Positions 28,184 to 38,556 are shown, numbered from the stretch's first letter. The stretch is 64,000 bases of DNA from Rhizobium sp. TH2 (GCF_024707525.1 NZ_CP062231.1:434001-498000), one strand, 5' to 3'. Made by a program: numbers and translations. The notes: generated by a model not told the origin, from the sequence alone.

Positions 28184-29010
28184 TGACCATGGCCGCAGCG
28201 TCCCTCCCGGAGCACGGTTTCGACGCCTGGCTTGGTCACAAGCGCAGCCGTCGCACCAAGAACTGGCTGATCGTGGCCGCAGGCGCCGCCATGCTGACCT
28301 GGTGCTTCTGGGATACGATCATGTTCGACACGGACTGGGCGCGCATGGGCGGTGCACTCGGCATCGCCGGCACGCTCGAACGTTTCGTCCTGATTGATTG
28401 GTCGCTTGTGCCCAAGCTCGTCGTGCCGGCGCTCGAAACCCTGATGATGGCGACGCTCGGCACGATCCTCGGCTGCGTCCTGTCCCTGCCCGTCGCCTGG
28501 TTCGGCGCGGCGAACGTCACGCCGAGCAGGTTCATCCTCTATCCGCTGGGGCGCTTCCTGATGGTGCTGTCCCGCTCGATCCACGAAATCATCTGGGCAC
28601 TGCTGTTCGTGGGTGCCGTCGGTCTCGGCGCCTTGCCCGGCATCCTCGCCGTTGCAATGCGCTCCGTCGGCTTCATCTCGAAGATCACCGCGGAAGCCAT
28701 CGAGAATATCGACCCGAAGCCCGTCGAGGCGATCCGGGCCGTCGGAGGCAACCAGTTCCAGGTCATGTATTACGGCATCGTGCCGCAGATTCTCCCTGTC
28801 ATTATCGGCACGATCGTCTTCGAGTGGGATATCAATATCCGCCGTTCCGCCATCATGGGCCTCGTCGGCGCGGGCGGCCTCGGCCTGGTCTTCTTCCGTC
28901 AGATGGCAATGTTCAACTATGGCGGCGTGACGCTCGTGGTCCTTGCGGTCCTCGCACTCATCGCGCTTGGCGAGGTGGTTTCCCACTTTGCCCGCAAAGC
29001 TGTCATCTAG
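28183..29010 (+). CDS. phnE: Phosphonate ABC transporter permease 1
   Basis: Inner-membrane permease of 275 residues with about six helices. The coupling loop reads AEAIENIDPKPVEAIRAVGGNQFQVMYYGIVPQ, matching the PhnE family. RSIHEIIWALLFVGAVGLGALPG is the other conserved block, shared with the next gene. ATG 28183 overlaps the phnC stop (TGATG) and follows GGAGGTGCTGTG. Confidence 0.93.
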   Translation: MTMAAASLPEHGFDAWLGHKRSRRTKNWLIVAAGAAMLTWCFWDTIMFDTDWARMGGALGIAGTLERFVLIDWSLVPKLVVPALETLMMATLGTILGCVLSLPVAWFGAANVTPSRFILYPLGRFLMVLSRSIHEIIWALLFVGAVGLGALPGILAVAMRSVGFISKITAEAIENIDPKPVEAIRAVGGNQFQVMYYGIVPQILPVIIGTIVFEWDINIRRSAIMGLVGAGGLGLVFFRQMAMFNYGGVTLVVLAVLALIALGEVVSHFARKAVI

Positions 29011-29019
29011 GAGGCGGAA

Positions 29020-29859
29020 ATGGTTATCACGTCTGTACAACCCATCCCCACCACGCCGCGTCGCTGGTCACGTTACAGTCATCCGCGATCGACGATCCAT
29101 TTTGCCGTACTGCTCGCGGTGCTGACCTTCCTGGCCTGGTCGGTCGCCTTCCTCAATATCGATCTGATACGGATCCTGGGTGCGTTTCCACGGCTGGCGG
29201 AAATTCTCGCCACCCGCTATTTCCCGCCCGATATCGATTATGTGTCGGATGCCGATTTCATACGGTCGGTCATCCGTACGCTTGAAATGTCGATGCTCGG
29301 CGGCTTCTTCGGCGTGGTCTGCTCCATACCGCTTGCCTGGCTCGCCGCCCGCAACATCACCATCAGCCGGCACATCGCCTATCCGCTCGGTCGCTTCGCC
29401 ATCATGGGCAGCCGTTCCATCCACGAGACGATCTGGACCATCCTCTTCGTCACCGTGCTCGGCTTCGGCATGCTGGCGGGTACCCTGGCGCTGACCGTGT
29501 TCTGCATCGGCTTTGCCGGAAAGCTCTTCTCCGACGAGCTGGAGGCGGTCGACATGGGGCCGGTCGAGGCGATGCGGTCGGTCGGCGCCAGTCCGCTACA
29601 GGTTTTCCAGTATGCCGTCCTGCCGCAGGTGCGCGTAGCCTTCACCGGCATCGCGATCTATACGTGGGACGTGGCCTTCCGCGCAGCGACCGTTGTCGGC
29701 TTTTTCGGCGGCGGCGGCATGGGCTGGTATCTCAAGCGCACGACCCAGCAACTCGAATCGACCCGTGTCGCGGCCATTCTTCTGGTCATCATCTGCCTTG
29801 TCCTGCTTGCCGAAATCGGTTCCGGCTGGCTGCGGCGACGGATTTCCAAAATGCGTTGA
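29020..29859 (+). CDS. phnE: Phosphonate ABC transporter permease 2
   Basis: Second PhnE-type permease, 279 residues, paralogous to the preceding one (GSRSIHETIWTILFVTVLGFGMLAG; coupling loop EAVDMGPVEAMRSVGASPLQVFQYAVLPQ). The two probably form a heterodimer. It starts 9 bases after the first permease with AGGAGGCGGAA before the ATG. Last gene of the operon. About 210 bases after it hold no recognisable gene and lead into a decayed recombinase. Confidence 0.93.
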   Translation: MVITSVQPIPTTPRRWSRYSHPRSTIHFAVLLAVLTFLAWSVAFLNIDLIRILGAFPRLAEILATRYFPPDIDYVSDADFIRSVIRTLEMSMLGGFFGVVCSIPLAWLAARNITISRHIAYPLGRFAIMGSRSIHETIWTILFVTVLGFGMLAGTLALTVFCIGFAGKLFSDELEAVDMGPVEAMRSVGASPLQVFQYAVLPQVRVAFTGIAIYTWDVAFRAATVVGFFGGGGMGWYLKRTTQQLESTRVAAILLVIICLVLLAEIGSGWLRRRISKMR

Positions 29860-30070
29860 TTGCAGTTCACAGGAGCCGCGATGCGGTTAATTAGAAGTCT
29901 CAGTAGTCGTTGAGAAATGGGCTCTGTTGAAGTCCCCCGCTGAAAATCTGGCCTATGAGTAGCGGCCCCCGACACCTTCTTCGGAGCATTCCGACAACCA
30001 CAACGATCGACAGCGTATGCATTATATATTCATCGTCGAAATCCAGCTCGCTGATATCAACATTGAGTGA

Positions 30071-31050
30071 GCAGGTAAACTGCGTCATCGCGATCAGCTT
30101 CATGACGGTGAGCATGAACCGATCATAACGCCGTCGGTGTTCGAGGAAGTCCAGGTACTGCTCGCCGCAAAGGTGCCAGAAGGGCGAAGCAGGTACAGCA
30201 ACCCCGACATCCATCTGCTGATCGGATTGGTCTTCGACGACACTGGAGACCGGCTTGCGCCCAATCATGCCTATAATCACGGCAAGCGGTATCGCTATTA
30301 CATCTCAGGACGGCTCAGACATGCGAAGGGGACGGAGCATGAAGGATGGCGCGTTCCTGCGGGTGAGATTGAAGCCATCGTGCTGCGTCAAGCCACAGAG
30401 ATCCTGCAGAACCGAACAATGATCGCTGGATGGTTGGAGCAGTGCGCCCCAACGGATGGGATCGAGCGTGGTCTCACGGCGGCATCAGAATTGGCCCACT
30501 CACTACAGGACTCGGCGGACGCTGCGGGTCGAAAGCAGATCCTGAACACGATATTCAAGAGCATCACACTGTCGGCCACCGGGATCAGGTTCGAGATTCG
30601 GCGGCATACTTTGACCCAGCGACTGCTTCGCGCTTCGCGGGCGACATCGTCCGGCCCTGAACGGGAAGAGAGCATCGATTCCGAAGACGATGCTGTCGTC
30701 ATCGAACACCCGATGACGATCAAGCGCCGCGGTGTCGAAGCACGCATCGTCATTGCCGGAGCATTACAAAGAAAACCAGATGCCACGCTGGTCGACCTGA
30801 TCGCGCGAGCGCATCTTTATCTCAATCGGTTGACCATGGCTCAGTGTCATCGATCGCCGATCTAGCAACCCAGCTGCGTGTTCATCGCGCTGACATCAGT
30901 CGCATCCTGCCGCTGGCTTTCCTGTCGCCGGCCATCACCGAAGCGATCCTGACCGGTCGCCAGCCGGCTGATCTCACGGCACGAACCCTTTCGCGTCTGA
31001 TCGACGTCCCACCCGCCTGGGCCGATCAGGCTGAGGCGCTTGGACTCTAA
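30071..31050 (+). pseudogene. Large serine recombinase, C-terminal remnant with frameshift
   Basis: From 30071, just after an in-frame stop, the frame reads LHDGEHEPIITPSVFEEVQ, then LIGLVFDDTGDRLAPNHAYNHGKRYRYYI, the zinc-ribbon region of phage-type serine recombinases. Near 30836-30840 homology moves to a second frame (SVSSIADLATQLRV... LPLAFLSPAITEAILTGRQPADLT), the usual C-terminus, ending at 31050. The resolvase catalytic domain is missing upstream. It is thus both truncated and frameshifted, the relic of an element that may have brought in the DNA to its left. Confidence 0.85.
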
Positions 31051-31305
31051 AGCGCAGCGTTTTCCCGAAGACAACCCAGCAAAATCATCCTTAAGCACCG
31101 GCGTCATCGCCGGTCGCTCTTTCAGAGGCTGGAAAAGTTAGTGGACACGGAAATGGCGCGACAGAGACTCGCGGCCGGAAGCGCTAGAAATTCCGCGACA
31201 AGCGCGCGGAGTTGACCACTAACATGCGGACTATACCCGCTAACCGACGGAAATGTCGCGTCTCTTTGGCGCGCAATATTTCAGGAGGTTCGTCGCTGGA
31301 AAATT

Positions 31306-31381
<76 letters not shown>

Positions 31382-31518
31382 ATCCGGCCCCGTTGGGGGA
31401 GGGTGGTATCACCAAGGCCGGTTCGGCCTCGGTGGCGGGTTCATACTTCTGCTTTCCGGGAATGGCAAGCAGGAAAGTGGCGCGGGGTGGAGAAAAATTT
31501 CCCGCCGCGCAGCCTGAA

Positions 31519-31911
31519 TCAAACTTCTTCGTCGTCGCCCGGTACGCCGATCAGGCCATCGATGTCGTCGTCGTCCTCGTCTTCGTCCTGCTCGAGGAAT
31601 GTGTCGTCGTCATCGTCGCCGATATCGACTTCGTCATCGCCGAGATCGGGAATATCTTCGCCGGCGGCTGCCTCTTCGTCGGCATCCTCCAGCGAGACGA
31701 TTTCGACTTCCGTGGTCTCGGTGTCGACTTCGGCGACTTCCTCTTCCTCGGCCGCCTTTTCAAGCACGGCTGCGATCGAGGTTTCCGCGAAGAAGGTGAG
31801 CGGATAGCTCTTGCCCGTATAGGGCGAAACGACCGGATCCTTGTTCAGGTCGTAGAATTTCTTGCCCGTTTCCGGGTCGATACGCTTGGTACCAAGTTCT
31901 GCCTTAGACAC
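31519..31911 (-). CDS. TIGR02300 family protein
   Basis: A 130-residue protein of unknown function common in Alphaproteobacteria. The N-terminus SKAELGTKRIDPETGKKFYDLNKDPVVSPYTGK is the conserved part. The last 60 residues are a highly acidic Asp/Glu tract. GTG start at 31911 with AGAGGTCCTGAC upstream. It is normally beside aroA and a tRNA-Ala in rhizobia, as here, transcribed divergently from aroA. Confidence 0.9.
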   Translation of the reverse strand: MSKAELGTKRIDPETGKKFYDLNKDPVVSPYTGKSYPLTFFAETSIAAVLEKAAEEEEVAEVDTETTEVEIVSLEDADEEAAAGEDIPDLGDDEVDIGDDDDDTFLEQDEDEDDDDIDGLIGVPGDDEEV

Positions 31912-31973
31912 GTCAGGACCTCTTGATCGTCTGTGCCGCAATGGCGGCGGGCCGGAATACCGGCCTTAGTTGA

Positions 31974-33494
<1,521 letters not shown>

Positions 33495-33527
33495 GCCAGA
33501 AAAACTCGGAGCAGGGGAGAGCTGACC

Positions 33528-34331
33528 ATGCTTCGCATCCTCCGGCATGGCTTCGCCGTCGTGCTTCTGACGTTGCTTACCCAGATCGGCGGGCTGGCAT
33601 GGCTGCTGGCGCTGGCGCTCCGCCGGTTTCTGCCGTGGCCGGGCCGTCTGATCTTTCCGGCATTGTTTGTCTGCGTCTACGCAGCCGCGACGCTCGTCAC
33701 GCATCAGGTCGCGCCGCTATTCGGCCGGGTGCCGCTGCGGTGCTTCACCTCGGCAAACCTGGCAGTCCGCACGCCGATCTATTGCGCTCTGAACCGCAAT
33801 TACGTGACGCCGGAACTGAAGGCTGCCGCGGAAGCCTATGCCGACCACATGGCATCGTCTTTTCCCGGCACGACGACACTGGCGCTCGATGCCAACTTTC
33901 CCTTCGTCACCGGCTTCCCGCTGATGCCGCATCTGTCGCATAACGATGGCCGGAAGCTCGATCTGGCGCTCTATTATCGCGACGATGCCGGCAATTTCCG
34001 CAATGGCGAGACGCGCTCGCCGCTCGGCTACTTTGCCTTCCAACAGCCGCTGGCCAATTCCCCTCAACCCTGCGCCAACCGCAAGCGTTTCATATCGCTG
34101 CGCTGGGATCTAACCTGGCTGCAGCCGCTGTTTCCAGATTGGGATATCGAGCCCACCCGCATGAAGGAGGCCCTGCACTGGCTGTCCAGCGAGGGCCGCA
34201 ATCACGGCATCGAGAAAGTCTTCCTCGAACCGCATATCCCCGCACGTCTCGGCATTTCCAACGACACCATCCGCTTCCAGGGCTGCCGCGCCGCCCGCCA
34301 CGACGACCATATCCACATTCAGCTCCGCTGA
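33528..34331 (+). CDS. Membrane-anchored LAS-type metallopeptidase-like protein
   Basis: 267 residues with two hydrophobic helices at the N-terminus (about 5-30 and 38-60), then a soluble domain that would face the periplasm. The pattern LSHNDGRKLDLAL (His and Asp ligands) followed near the C-terminus by RHDDHIHIQLR (HxH) matches the zinc site of the LAS/MepA-type peptidoglycan peptidases (SxHxxGxAxD...HxH). Conserved Cys pairs may form disulfides. It starts 34 bases after aroA, with GGGGAGAGCTGACC before the ATG. The peptidase role is inferred from motifs only. Confidence 0.55.
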   Translation: MLRILRHGFAVVLLTLLTQIGGLAWLLALALRRFLPWPGRLIFPALFVCVYAAATLVTHQVAPLFGRVPLRCFTSANLAVRTPIYCALNRNYVTPELKAAAEAYADHMASSFPGTTTLALDANFPFVTGFPLMPHLSHNDGRKLDLALYYRDDAGNFRNGETRSPLGYFAFQQPLANSPQPCANRKRFISLRWDLTWLQPLFPDWDIEPTRMKEALHWLSSEGRNHGIEKVFLEPHIPARLGISNDTIRFQGCRAARHDDHIHIQLR

Positions 34332-34388
34332 AGGCTGACATGGCTCCCTCTCTAAGCTAAAACCTCCTCGTCAAATCGAGGATATCCC

Positions 34389-35006
34389 ATGCTGAAACTG
34401 TTCTTCACACCGGGCACCTGCGCGCTCGCCTCCCGAATCGCACTCGAAGATGCCGGCGCCGATTATGAAGTCGCCCGCGTCGATTTCTCCAAAAACGAGC
34501 AGCGCGGCCCCGATTACCTGAAGGTCAATCCGAAGGGTCGCGTGCCGGCACTGGTCACCGACCAGGGCGTCCTCACCGAAACCCCGGCGATCCTCCTTTA
34601 TATCGCCCAGATGTTTCCGGATGCGCGGCTGGCGCCTCTCGACGACCCCTTCGCGCTCGCCAAAATGCAGGGCTTCAATTCCTACATCTGCTCCTCCGTG
34701 CATGTGAACCACGCCCATGGCCGGCGCGGAGCGCGCTGGGCCAACGAGCAATCCTCCTTCGACGACATGAAGGCGAAGGTGCCCGCGACGATGGCCGCCG
34801 CGATGCAATTGATCGAAGACCAGTTCCTCGAAGGCCCCTGGGTGATGGGCAATGCCTATACCGTGGCCGATCCCTACCTCCACACGATCGAGCGCTGGTT
34901 GAAGGGCGACGGCGTCGACATTGCCAATTACCCCAAGATCTCGGCCCATTTCAGCCGCATGTCCGAACGCGATAGCGTGAAGCGCGCCACGGCGGATGAG
35001 CACTGA
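34389..35006 (+). CDS. Glutathione S-transferase family protein
   Basis: 205 residues: thioredoxin-fold N-terminal domain (LFFTPGTCALASRIALEDAGADYE, KVNPKGRVPALVTD, LTETPAILLYIA) and helical C-terminal domain (EGPWVMGNAYTVADPYL). The TPGTCALA start is like beta-class GSTs, which carry a Cys near residue 10, present here. Detoxification or redox role; substrate unknown. Its end overlaps the methyltransferase start by 11 bases. Confidence 0.92.
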   Translation: MLKLFFTPGTCALASRIALEDAGADYEVARVDFSKNEQRGPDYLKVNPKGRVPALVTDQGVLTETPAILLYIAQMFPDARLAPLDDPFALAKMQGFNSYICSSVHVNHAHGRRGARWANEQSSFDDMKAKVPATMAAAMQLIEDQFLEGPWVMGNAYTVADPYLHTIERWLKGDGVDIANYPKISAHFSRMSERDSVKRATADEH

Positions 35007-35607
35007 CGCCAATAACATCGTCGGTCTTTACGACCGCAACGCCGATGCCTGGGATATTGCGCGCGGCAAATCCCTGTTCGAAGCCCCGTGGCTCGACAGG
35101 TTTCTCTCGCTTGTCCCCTTAGGCGGCACGATCCTCGATATCGGCTGTGGTTCGGGCGAGCCGATCGCCCGCCATTTCGCGGCGCGGGGATACCGCGTCA
35201 CGGGCGTGGACAGTTCCGAAAACCTGATCGCGCTCTGCCGCGCCCGCATGCCGGATCACGACTGGCATGTCGCGGATATGCGCCGCCTCTCGCTGGGCCG
35301 GACATTTGGCGGCCTGATCGCCTGGGACAGTTTCTTCCACCTGGTCTATGACGACCAGCGCGCGATGTTCCCGGTCTTCGGGGCCCATGCCGTGCCTGGC
35401 GCGCCGCTGCTCTTCACCAGCGGTCCGGGACATGGCGAGGCGATGGGTACCTTCGAAGGCGAGCCGCTCTATCACGCCAGCCTCGATCCCGAAGAGTACC
35501 GGTCGCTGCTGACCGCGAACGGTTTCGACGTGCTGGCTTTCAAGCCCGAGGATCCGGCTTGCGGCGGCCACACGGTCTGGCTCGCGCAGCGGGCGGATCG
35601 CGCCTAG
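34996..35607 (+). CDS. Class I SAM-dependent methyltransferase
   Basis: 203 residues. The SAM-binding motif I is ILDIGCGSGEPIARHFAARGYRVTGVDSSENLI, followed by WHVADMR (acidic motif) and LIAWDSFFHLVYD. Substrate unknown; the fold resembles small-molecule methyltransferases. Translationally coupled to the GST gene. The TAG stop codon (35605-35607) is part of the terminal inverted repeat of the 343-bp element that follows, so the element may have replaced or supplied the end of the gene. Confidence 0.88.
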   Translation: MSTDANNIVGLYDRNADAWDIARGKSLFEAPWLDRFLSLVPLGGTILDIGCGSGEPIARHFAARGYRVTGVDSSENLIALCRARMPDHDWHVADMRRLSLGRTFGGLIAWDSFFHLVYDDQRAMFPVFGAHAVPGAPLLFTSGPGHGEAMGTFEGEPLYHASLDPEEYRSLLTANGFDVLAFKPEDPACGGHTVWLAQRADRA

Positions 35608-35946
35608 AGCCTCTTGCATTGAAATGGAACCGGTTCTGTTGGCTCAAGCGGAGTCGCATGTTTGACCGGTGGGCCACGCGTCGTAGCCAAAGCATACGGC
35701 CAAGCCGGCCGGTCAAAGAGGCGGCCCGCTTCAGCCAACCCTCCCGCAGATTTGCTGAAGCAAATCTGCAAGACATTAGAATCGCCGGGCGTCGCGAAGC
35801 GCGCCCGGTGGGCCGGGCATCTTTCCGCCATGACCCTGCGGCGATGACCTCGGCCGTACCTACGGGTACGACCTCGATCATCGCCTTGGTCCTGACGAAA
35901 ACCTGCTCCGGCAGAACCGATTCCATTTCAATGCAAGAGGCTCTAG
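35604..35946. repeat. 343-bp element with 35-bp terminal inverted repeats (MITE-like)
   Basis: The ends are CTAGAGCCTCTTGCATTGAA... at 35604-35638 and its reverse complement at 35912-35946, with one mismatch in 35. A perfect internal hairpin GCAGATTTGCT-GA-AGCAAATCTGC lies at about 35748-35771. No transposase is present. The ends share CTAG. Frames across it look like translated repeat, not a gene. It sits between the methyltransferase and the GFA gene and resembles rhizobial intergenic mosaic elements. Confidence 0.85.
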
Positions 35947-36025
35947 CCTGCCCTTTTTGCGCATTCCGGCTTTGACAGGCTAAGACACCGTTCTTAGGCT
36001 AGCGAAGCAAAAGCAGGAGGACACC

Positions 36026-36481
36026 ATGACCACGATCAATCTCCCTCAAGAAGGCAGTTGCCGCTGCGGCCGCGTGCGCCTGCGCATCTCCAAGGCGCCG
36101 ATGCTGACCATGGCCTGCCATTGCACCGGTTGCCAGAAGATGAGCGCAAGCGCCTTTTCGCTCTCGGCTGCCATACCCACCGAAGGCTTCGAGGTCATCG
36201 AAGGCGAACCAGTGATCGGCGGGCTGCATGGCGCCTCAAAACACTATTTCTGCGAATATTGCATGACGTGGATGTTCACCCGGCCCGAAGGCGTGGATTT
36301 CTTCGTCAATGTCCGCACGACCATGCTCGCAACGCCCGAGGCTTTCGCGCCCTATGTCGAGACATTCACCAGCGAAAAGCTCCCCTGGGCCACGACTCCG
36401 GCCGAGCACAGCTACCCGACCTATCCGGAGATGGATGTGTATGAGCGGCTGATGAAGGGCTACGCCGCGACTATCGCCTAG
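36026..36481 (+). CDS. GFA family (glutathione-dependent formaldehyde-activating-like) protein
   Basis: 151 residues with the CENP-V/GFA zinc pattern: SCRCGRVRL, CHCTGCQKMSASAF and YFCEYCMTWMF supply the Cys ligands. Family members are mostly of unknown substrate; formaldehyde chemistry should not be assumed. ATG 36026 follows GGAGGACACC. Stands alone between the 343-bp repeat and membrane proteins. Confidence 0.88.
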   Translation: MTTINLPQEGSCRCGRVRLRISKAPMLTMACHCTGCQKMSASAFSLSAAIPTEGFEVIEGEPVIGGLHGASKHYFCEYCMTWMFTRPEGVDFFVNVRTTMLATPEAFAPYVETFTSEKLPWATTPAEHSYPTYPEMDVYERLMKGYAATIA

Positions 36482-36581
36482 CGGTGGCCGAGTGGCTTTC
36501 CTCGGTAAACTTGTGCCAAGCCCGGAAATCATCTCTTAAGTGCTGCAACCCTATGCTGTGAAGAAGCATGGGGAACCTTGA

Positions 36582-37187
36582 ATGACCGACAAACCGCGAT
36601 GGCCTTTTGCGCCAAAAGATCTGCCCGACGGCCGCGTGGCGCATTACGCTGCGCAACGCCGCGCCTTCGTCATTATAAGCAAAGACGAGAGCTACAAGTT
36701 GCGAAGGCCCGCCGTTCTCGTCGCCTTTGTCACGCTTTTACTGAGCACAGCATGCTTTTTCCTCTGGTATCTTTATTCGAAGGGTAGGATGGGCCTTGAA
36801 TTGCCTATTGCAGGGACGGTTGTCTCGGTGATTTTCGTCCACCTCTTCGAGAACAAAATCACAAAACGGGGCAGGGAGTTGCTCATGCGCGCGCCGCTCT
36901 CTCAGGAGAAAACACCCGAATTCGACTTTTCGGCGCGCTATGCCTTCTTCATGACGATGTTGGACGACCGCATGCTGGGTCGGGTTATATTCGGCCTGAT
37001 CATATTCGCGGCCCTTGCTGCCTTCCATCTTGTCGGAAGCCTTTTCGGCATCGGCCCCGATCCCGTGAGGAAGGATATGCTCGTCACTTCGGCAATCATG
37101 CTGCCACTGTCGCTCGTCTTGCTAAGGGCATTCCGTCGCGAACAGGCACGACGCAAAACGCTTACACAGGAAAATCCCAACCCGTGA
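36582..37187 (+). CDS. Hypothetical membrane protein
   Basis: 201 residues, not recognised. Hydrophobic segments at about 45-65, 72-90, 135-155 and 168-185 suggest two hairpins in the inner membrane, with a basic C-terminus (RREQARRKT). Composition is less GC-rich at the third positions than its neighbours. ATG 36582 has GGGGAACCTTGA upstream. It resembles the next membrane protein only in general plan. Confidence 0.7.
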   Translation: MTDKPRWPFAPKDLPDGRVAHYAAQRRAFVIISKDESYKLRRPAVLVAFVTLLLSTACFFLWYLYSKGRMGLELPIAGTVVSVIFVHLFENKITKRGRELLMRAPLSQEKTPEFDFSARYAFFMTMLDDRMLGRVIFGLIIFAALAAFHLVGSLFGIGPDPVRKDMLVTSAIMLPLSLVLLRAFRREQARRKTLTQENPNP

Positions 37188-37382
37188 ATGCAATGCTTTC
37201 TTAACGCTTCCCCACAGCTATTTTGCACGAATGAATAATTACCGACAATTTGAGCTACCCGTTTTGACATTGGTTAAGCCCTGCCACTTAGGGTTTAATC
37301 CATGACGAGGCCATTGTCGGCGGCTTTCTGCCGGTCGGGCTCGGGGTGGATATGGGCGCGAAGAAGCGAATGCGGGGGTTTA

Positions 37383-37997
37383 ATGAAAAATCTACCTGAT
37401 GCAGGGTTCCATTGGCGTGCGGACGCCGACGGCACAATTCTTTATCGCGTCAACGAAGATGCTCCGACCTACGTCATTTCCCGCAACGAACTGCAGCGCA
37501 TCACCCATGCGGCGGAATATGTTGCGGCGGCACTGTTCGCCAGCATCGTATTCACCTTCGTCTGCAATGGCAATTGGTGGCTCGCTGGCTTCCGCACGCC
37601 GGAATTCGCAGCCCTGATCACCTTCATCATGGTGATCCCCGCCGTCCTGATCGGAAATTACGCCATTGTCCGGCACCGTATCCTGTCGAAGGCGCGGACC
37701 GCCGCCCACCAGATCGAGATCTATGCCCTGACGGAATCGCTGGCGCTCGCGATGCGCTATCTCATGCGTCCCGTCGGATCGGTGTGGCTGTGGCTGGTCA
37801 ATGCTGCCCTGGTCCTCGTGGGCTGCGAGATCGCCATCGTCACCATACGCTTCCTGCGCCGGCCGGTGGTGGAATATGCGGGCAGCCATCAGCCCGGACC
37901 GCTGGATGGCGTGTTCTATCTCGCCTTCATCCTGCTGCTCGTCTACCTGCTGACCGATGAACTGTTCCGCCGCAAGCGGGAGAAGGCGGGCGCGTAA
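37383..37997 (+). CDS. Hypothetical membrane protein
   Basis: 204 residues, not recognised. The N-terminal 40 residues are soluble (FHWRADADGTILYRVNEDAPTYVI). Four hydrophobic segments follow at about 48-65, 75-95, 132-155 and 178-195, with a Lys/Arg-rich end. ATG 37383 follows GCGGGGGTTTA. About 195 bases between it and the previous gene hold nothing recognisable. Confidence 0.72.
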   Translation: MKNLPDAGFHWRADADGTILYRVNEDAPTYVISRNELQRITHAAEYVAAALFASIVFTFVCNGNWWLAGFRTPEFAALITFIMVIPAVLIGNYAIVRHRILSKARTAAHQIEIYALTESLALAMRYLMRPVGSVWLWLVNAALVLVGCEIAIVTIRFLRRPVVEYAGSHQPGPLDGVFYLAFILLLVYLLTDELFRRKREKAGA

Positions 37998-38021
37998 ACT
38001 TCCCGCGCCCAGCCTGAAAGC

Positions 38022-38501
38022 TTAGCCCCTGAAGGCCGCCTCGATCGCCGCGATGTCGATCTTCCGCATCTTCATCATCGCCGCCATGGCGCGGCCCGCG
38101 GCGGCCCGGTCGTCGCTGCTGGTCGCCCGGAGCAGCGCCTTTGGCGTGATCTGCCAGGAAACGCCCCACTTGTCCTTCAGCCAGCCGCATTGGCTCTCCT
38201 CGCCGCCATCGGCAATCAGCGCGTTCCACAGGCGGTCGGTCTCCTCCTGGTCATCGGTCTGCACCATGATCGAGACGGCTTCCGACTGCTTGAAATGCGG
38301 GCCGGCCGAGAGGATCTGGTAGTTCATGCCAAAGAGTTCGAACTCGACCACCAATGCGTCACCACTGTCCCGCTGCTGGTCGCCCATCGGTGGCGAGACA
38401 GCGTTGGTGATCCGTGAATTCGGAATGAGCGAGACATAAAACTTCGCGGCCTCCTCGCCGCCCTTGTCGAACCACAGAACCGTCGAAACCTTGCTAACCA
38501 T
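38022..38501 (-). CDS. VOC family protein (PhnB-like glyoxalase fold)
   Basis: 159 residues of the PhnB-like / so-called 3-demethylubiquinone methyltransferase domain (VSTVLWFDKGGEEAAKFYVSLIPNSRI, LNAL-type end WKALIADGGEESQCGWLKDKWGVSWQI in close form). These proteins dimerise; function is generally unknown. Despite the PhnB name there is no evidence of a phosphonate role. ATG 38501 follows GGAGGAAACG. A 24-bp palindrome lies 32 bases upstream. Confidence 0.88.
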   Translation of the reverse strand: MVSKVSTVLWFDKGGEEAAKFYVSLIPNSRITNAVSPPMGDQQRDSGDALVVEFELFGMNYQILSAGPHFKQSEAVSIMVQTDDQEETDRLWNALIADGGEESQCGWLKDKWGVSWQITPKALLRATSSDDRAAAGRAMAAMMKMRKIDIAAIEAAFRG

Positions 38502-38532
38502 CGTTTCCTCCATTGGTCTTGATGATGCAACT

Positions 38533-38556
38533 ACCATACCGACTGGTAGGTATGGT
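38533..38556. promoter_or_regulatory. Palindrome ACCATACC-N8-GGTATGGT
   Basis: Perfect 8-base arms at 38533-38540 and 38549-38556, 32 bases before the VOC gene start. Shape and size match TetR-type or similar operators, but no TetR gene is adjacent; the nearest regulator is the Rrf2 gene at 38701. Confidence 0.55.

Noticed and set aside
9762..29859. C-P lyase or phosphonatase (phnX) pathway
   Set aside because: No phnGHIJKLM or phnX genes are visible; the genes present are the transaminase/dehydrogenase/hydrolase route.
29900..30280. Minus-strand open frame of 126 codons before the recombinase relic
   Set aside because: Overlaps recombinase-derived sequence on the other strand and matches nothing known.
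35559..35975. Open frame of 138 codons across the 343-bp element
   Set aside because: It is the inverted-repeat element translated; the ends mirror each other and there is no ribosome-binding site.
38022..38501. VOC protein as part of phosphonate metabolism (PhnB name)
   Set aside because: The PhnB label is historical; the gene is far from the phosphonate cluster and the fold is generic.
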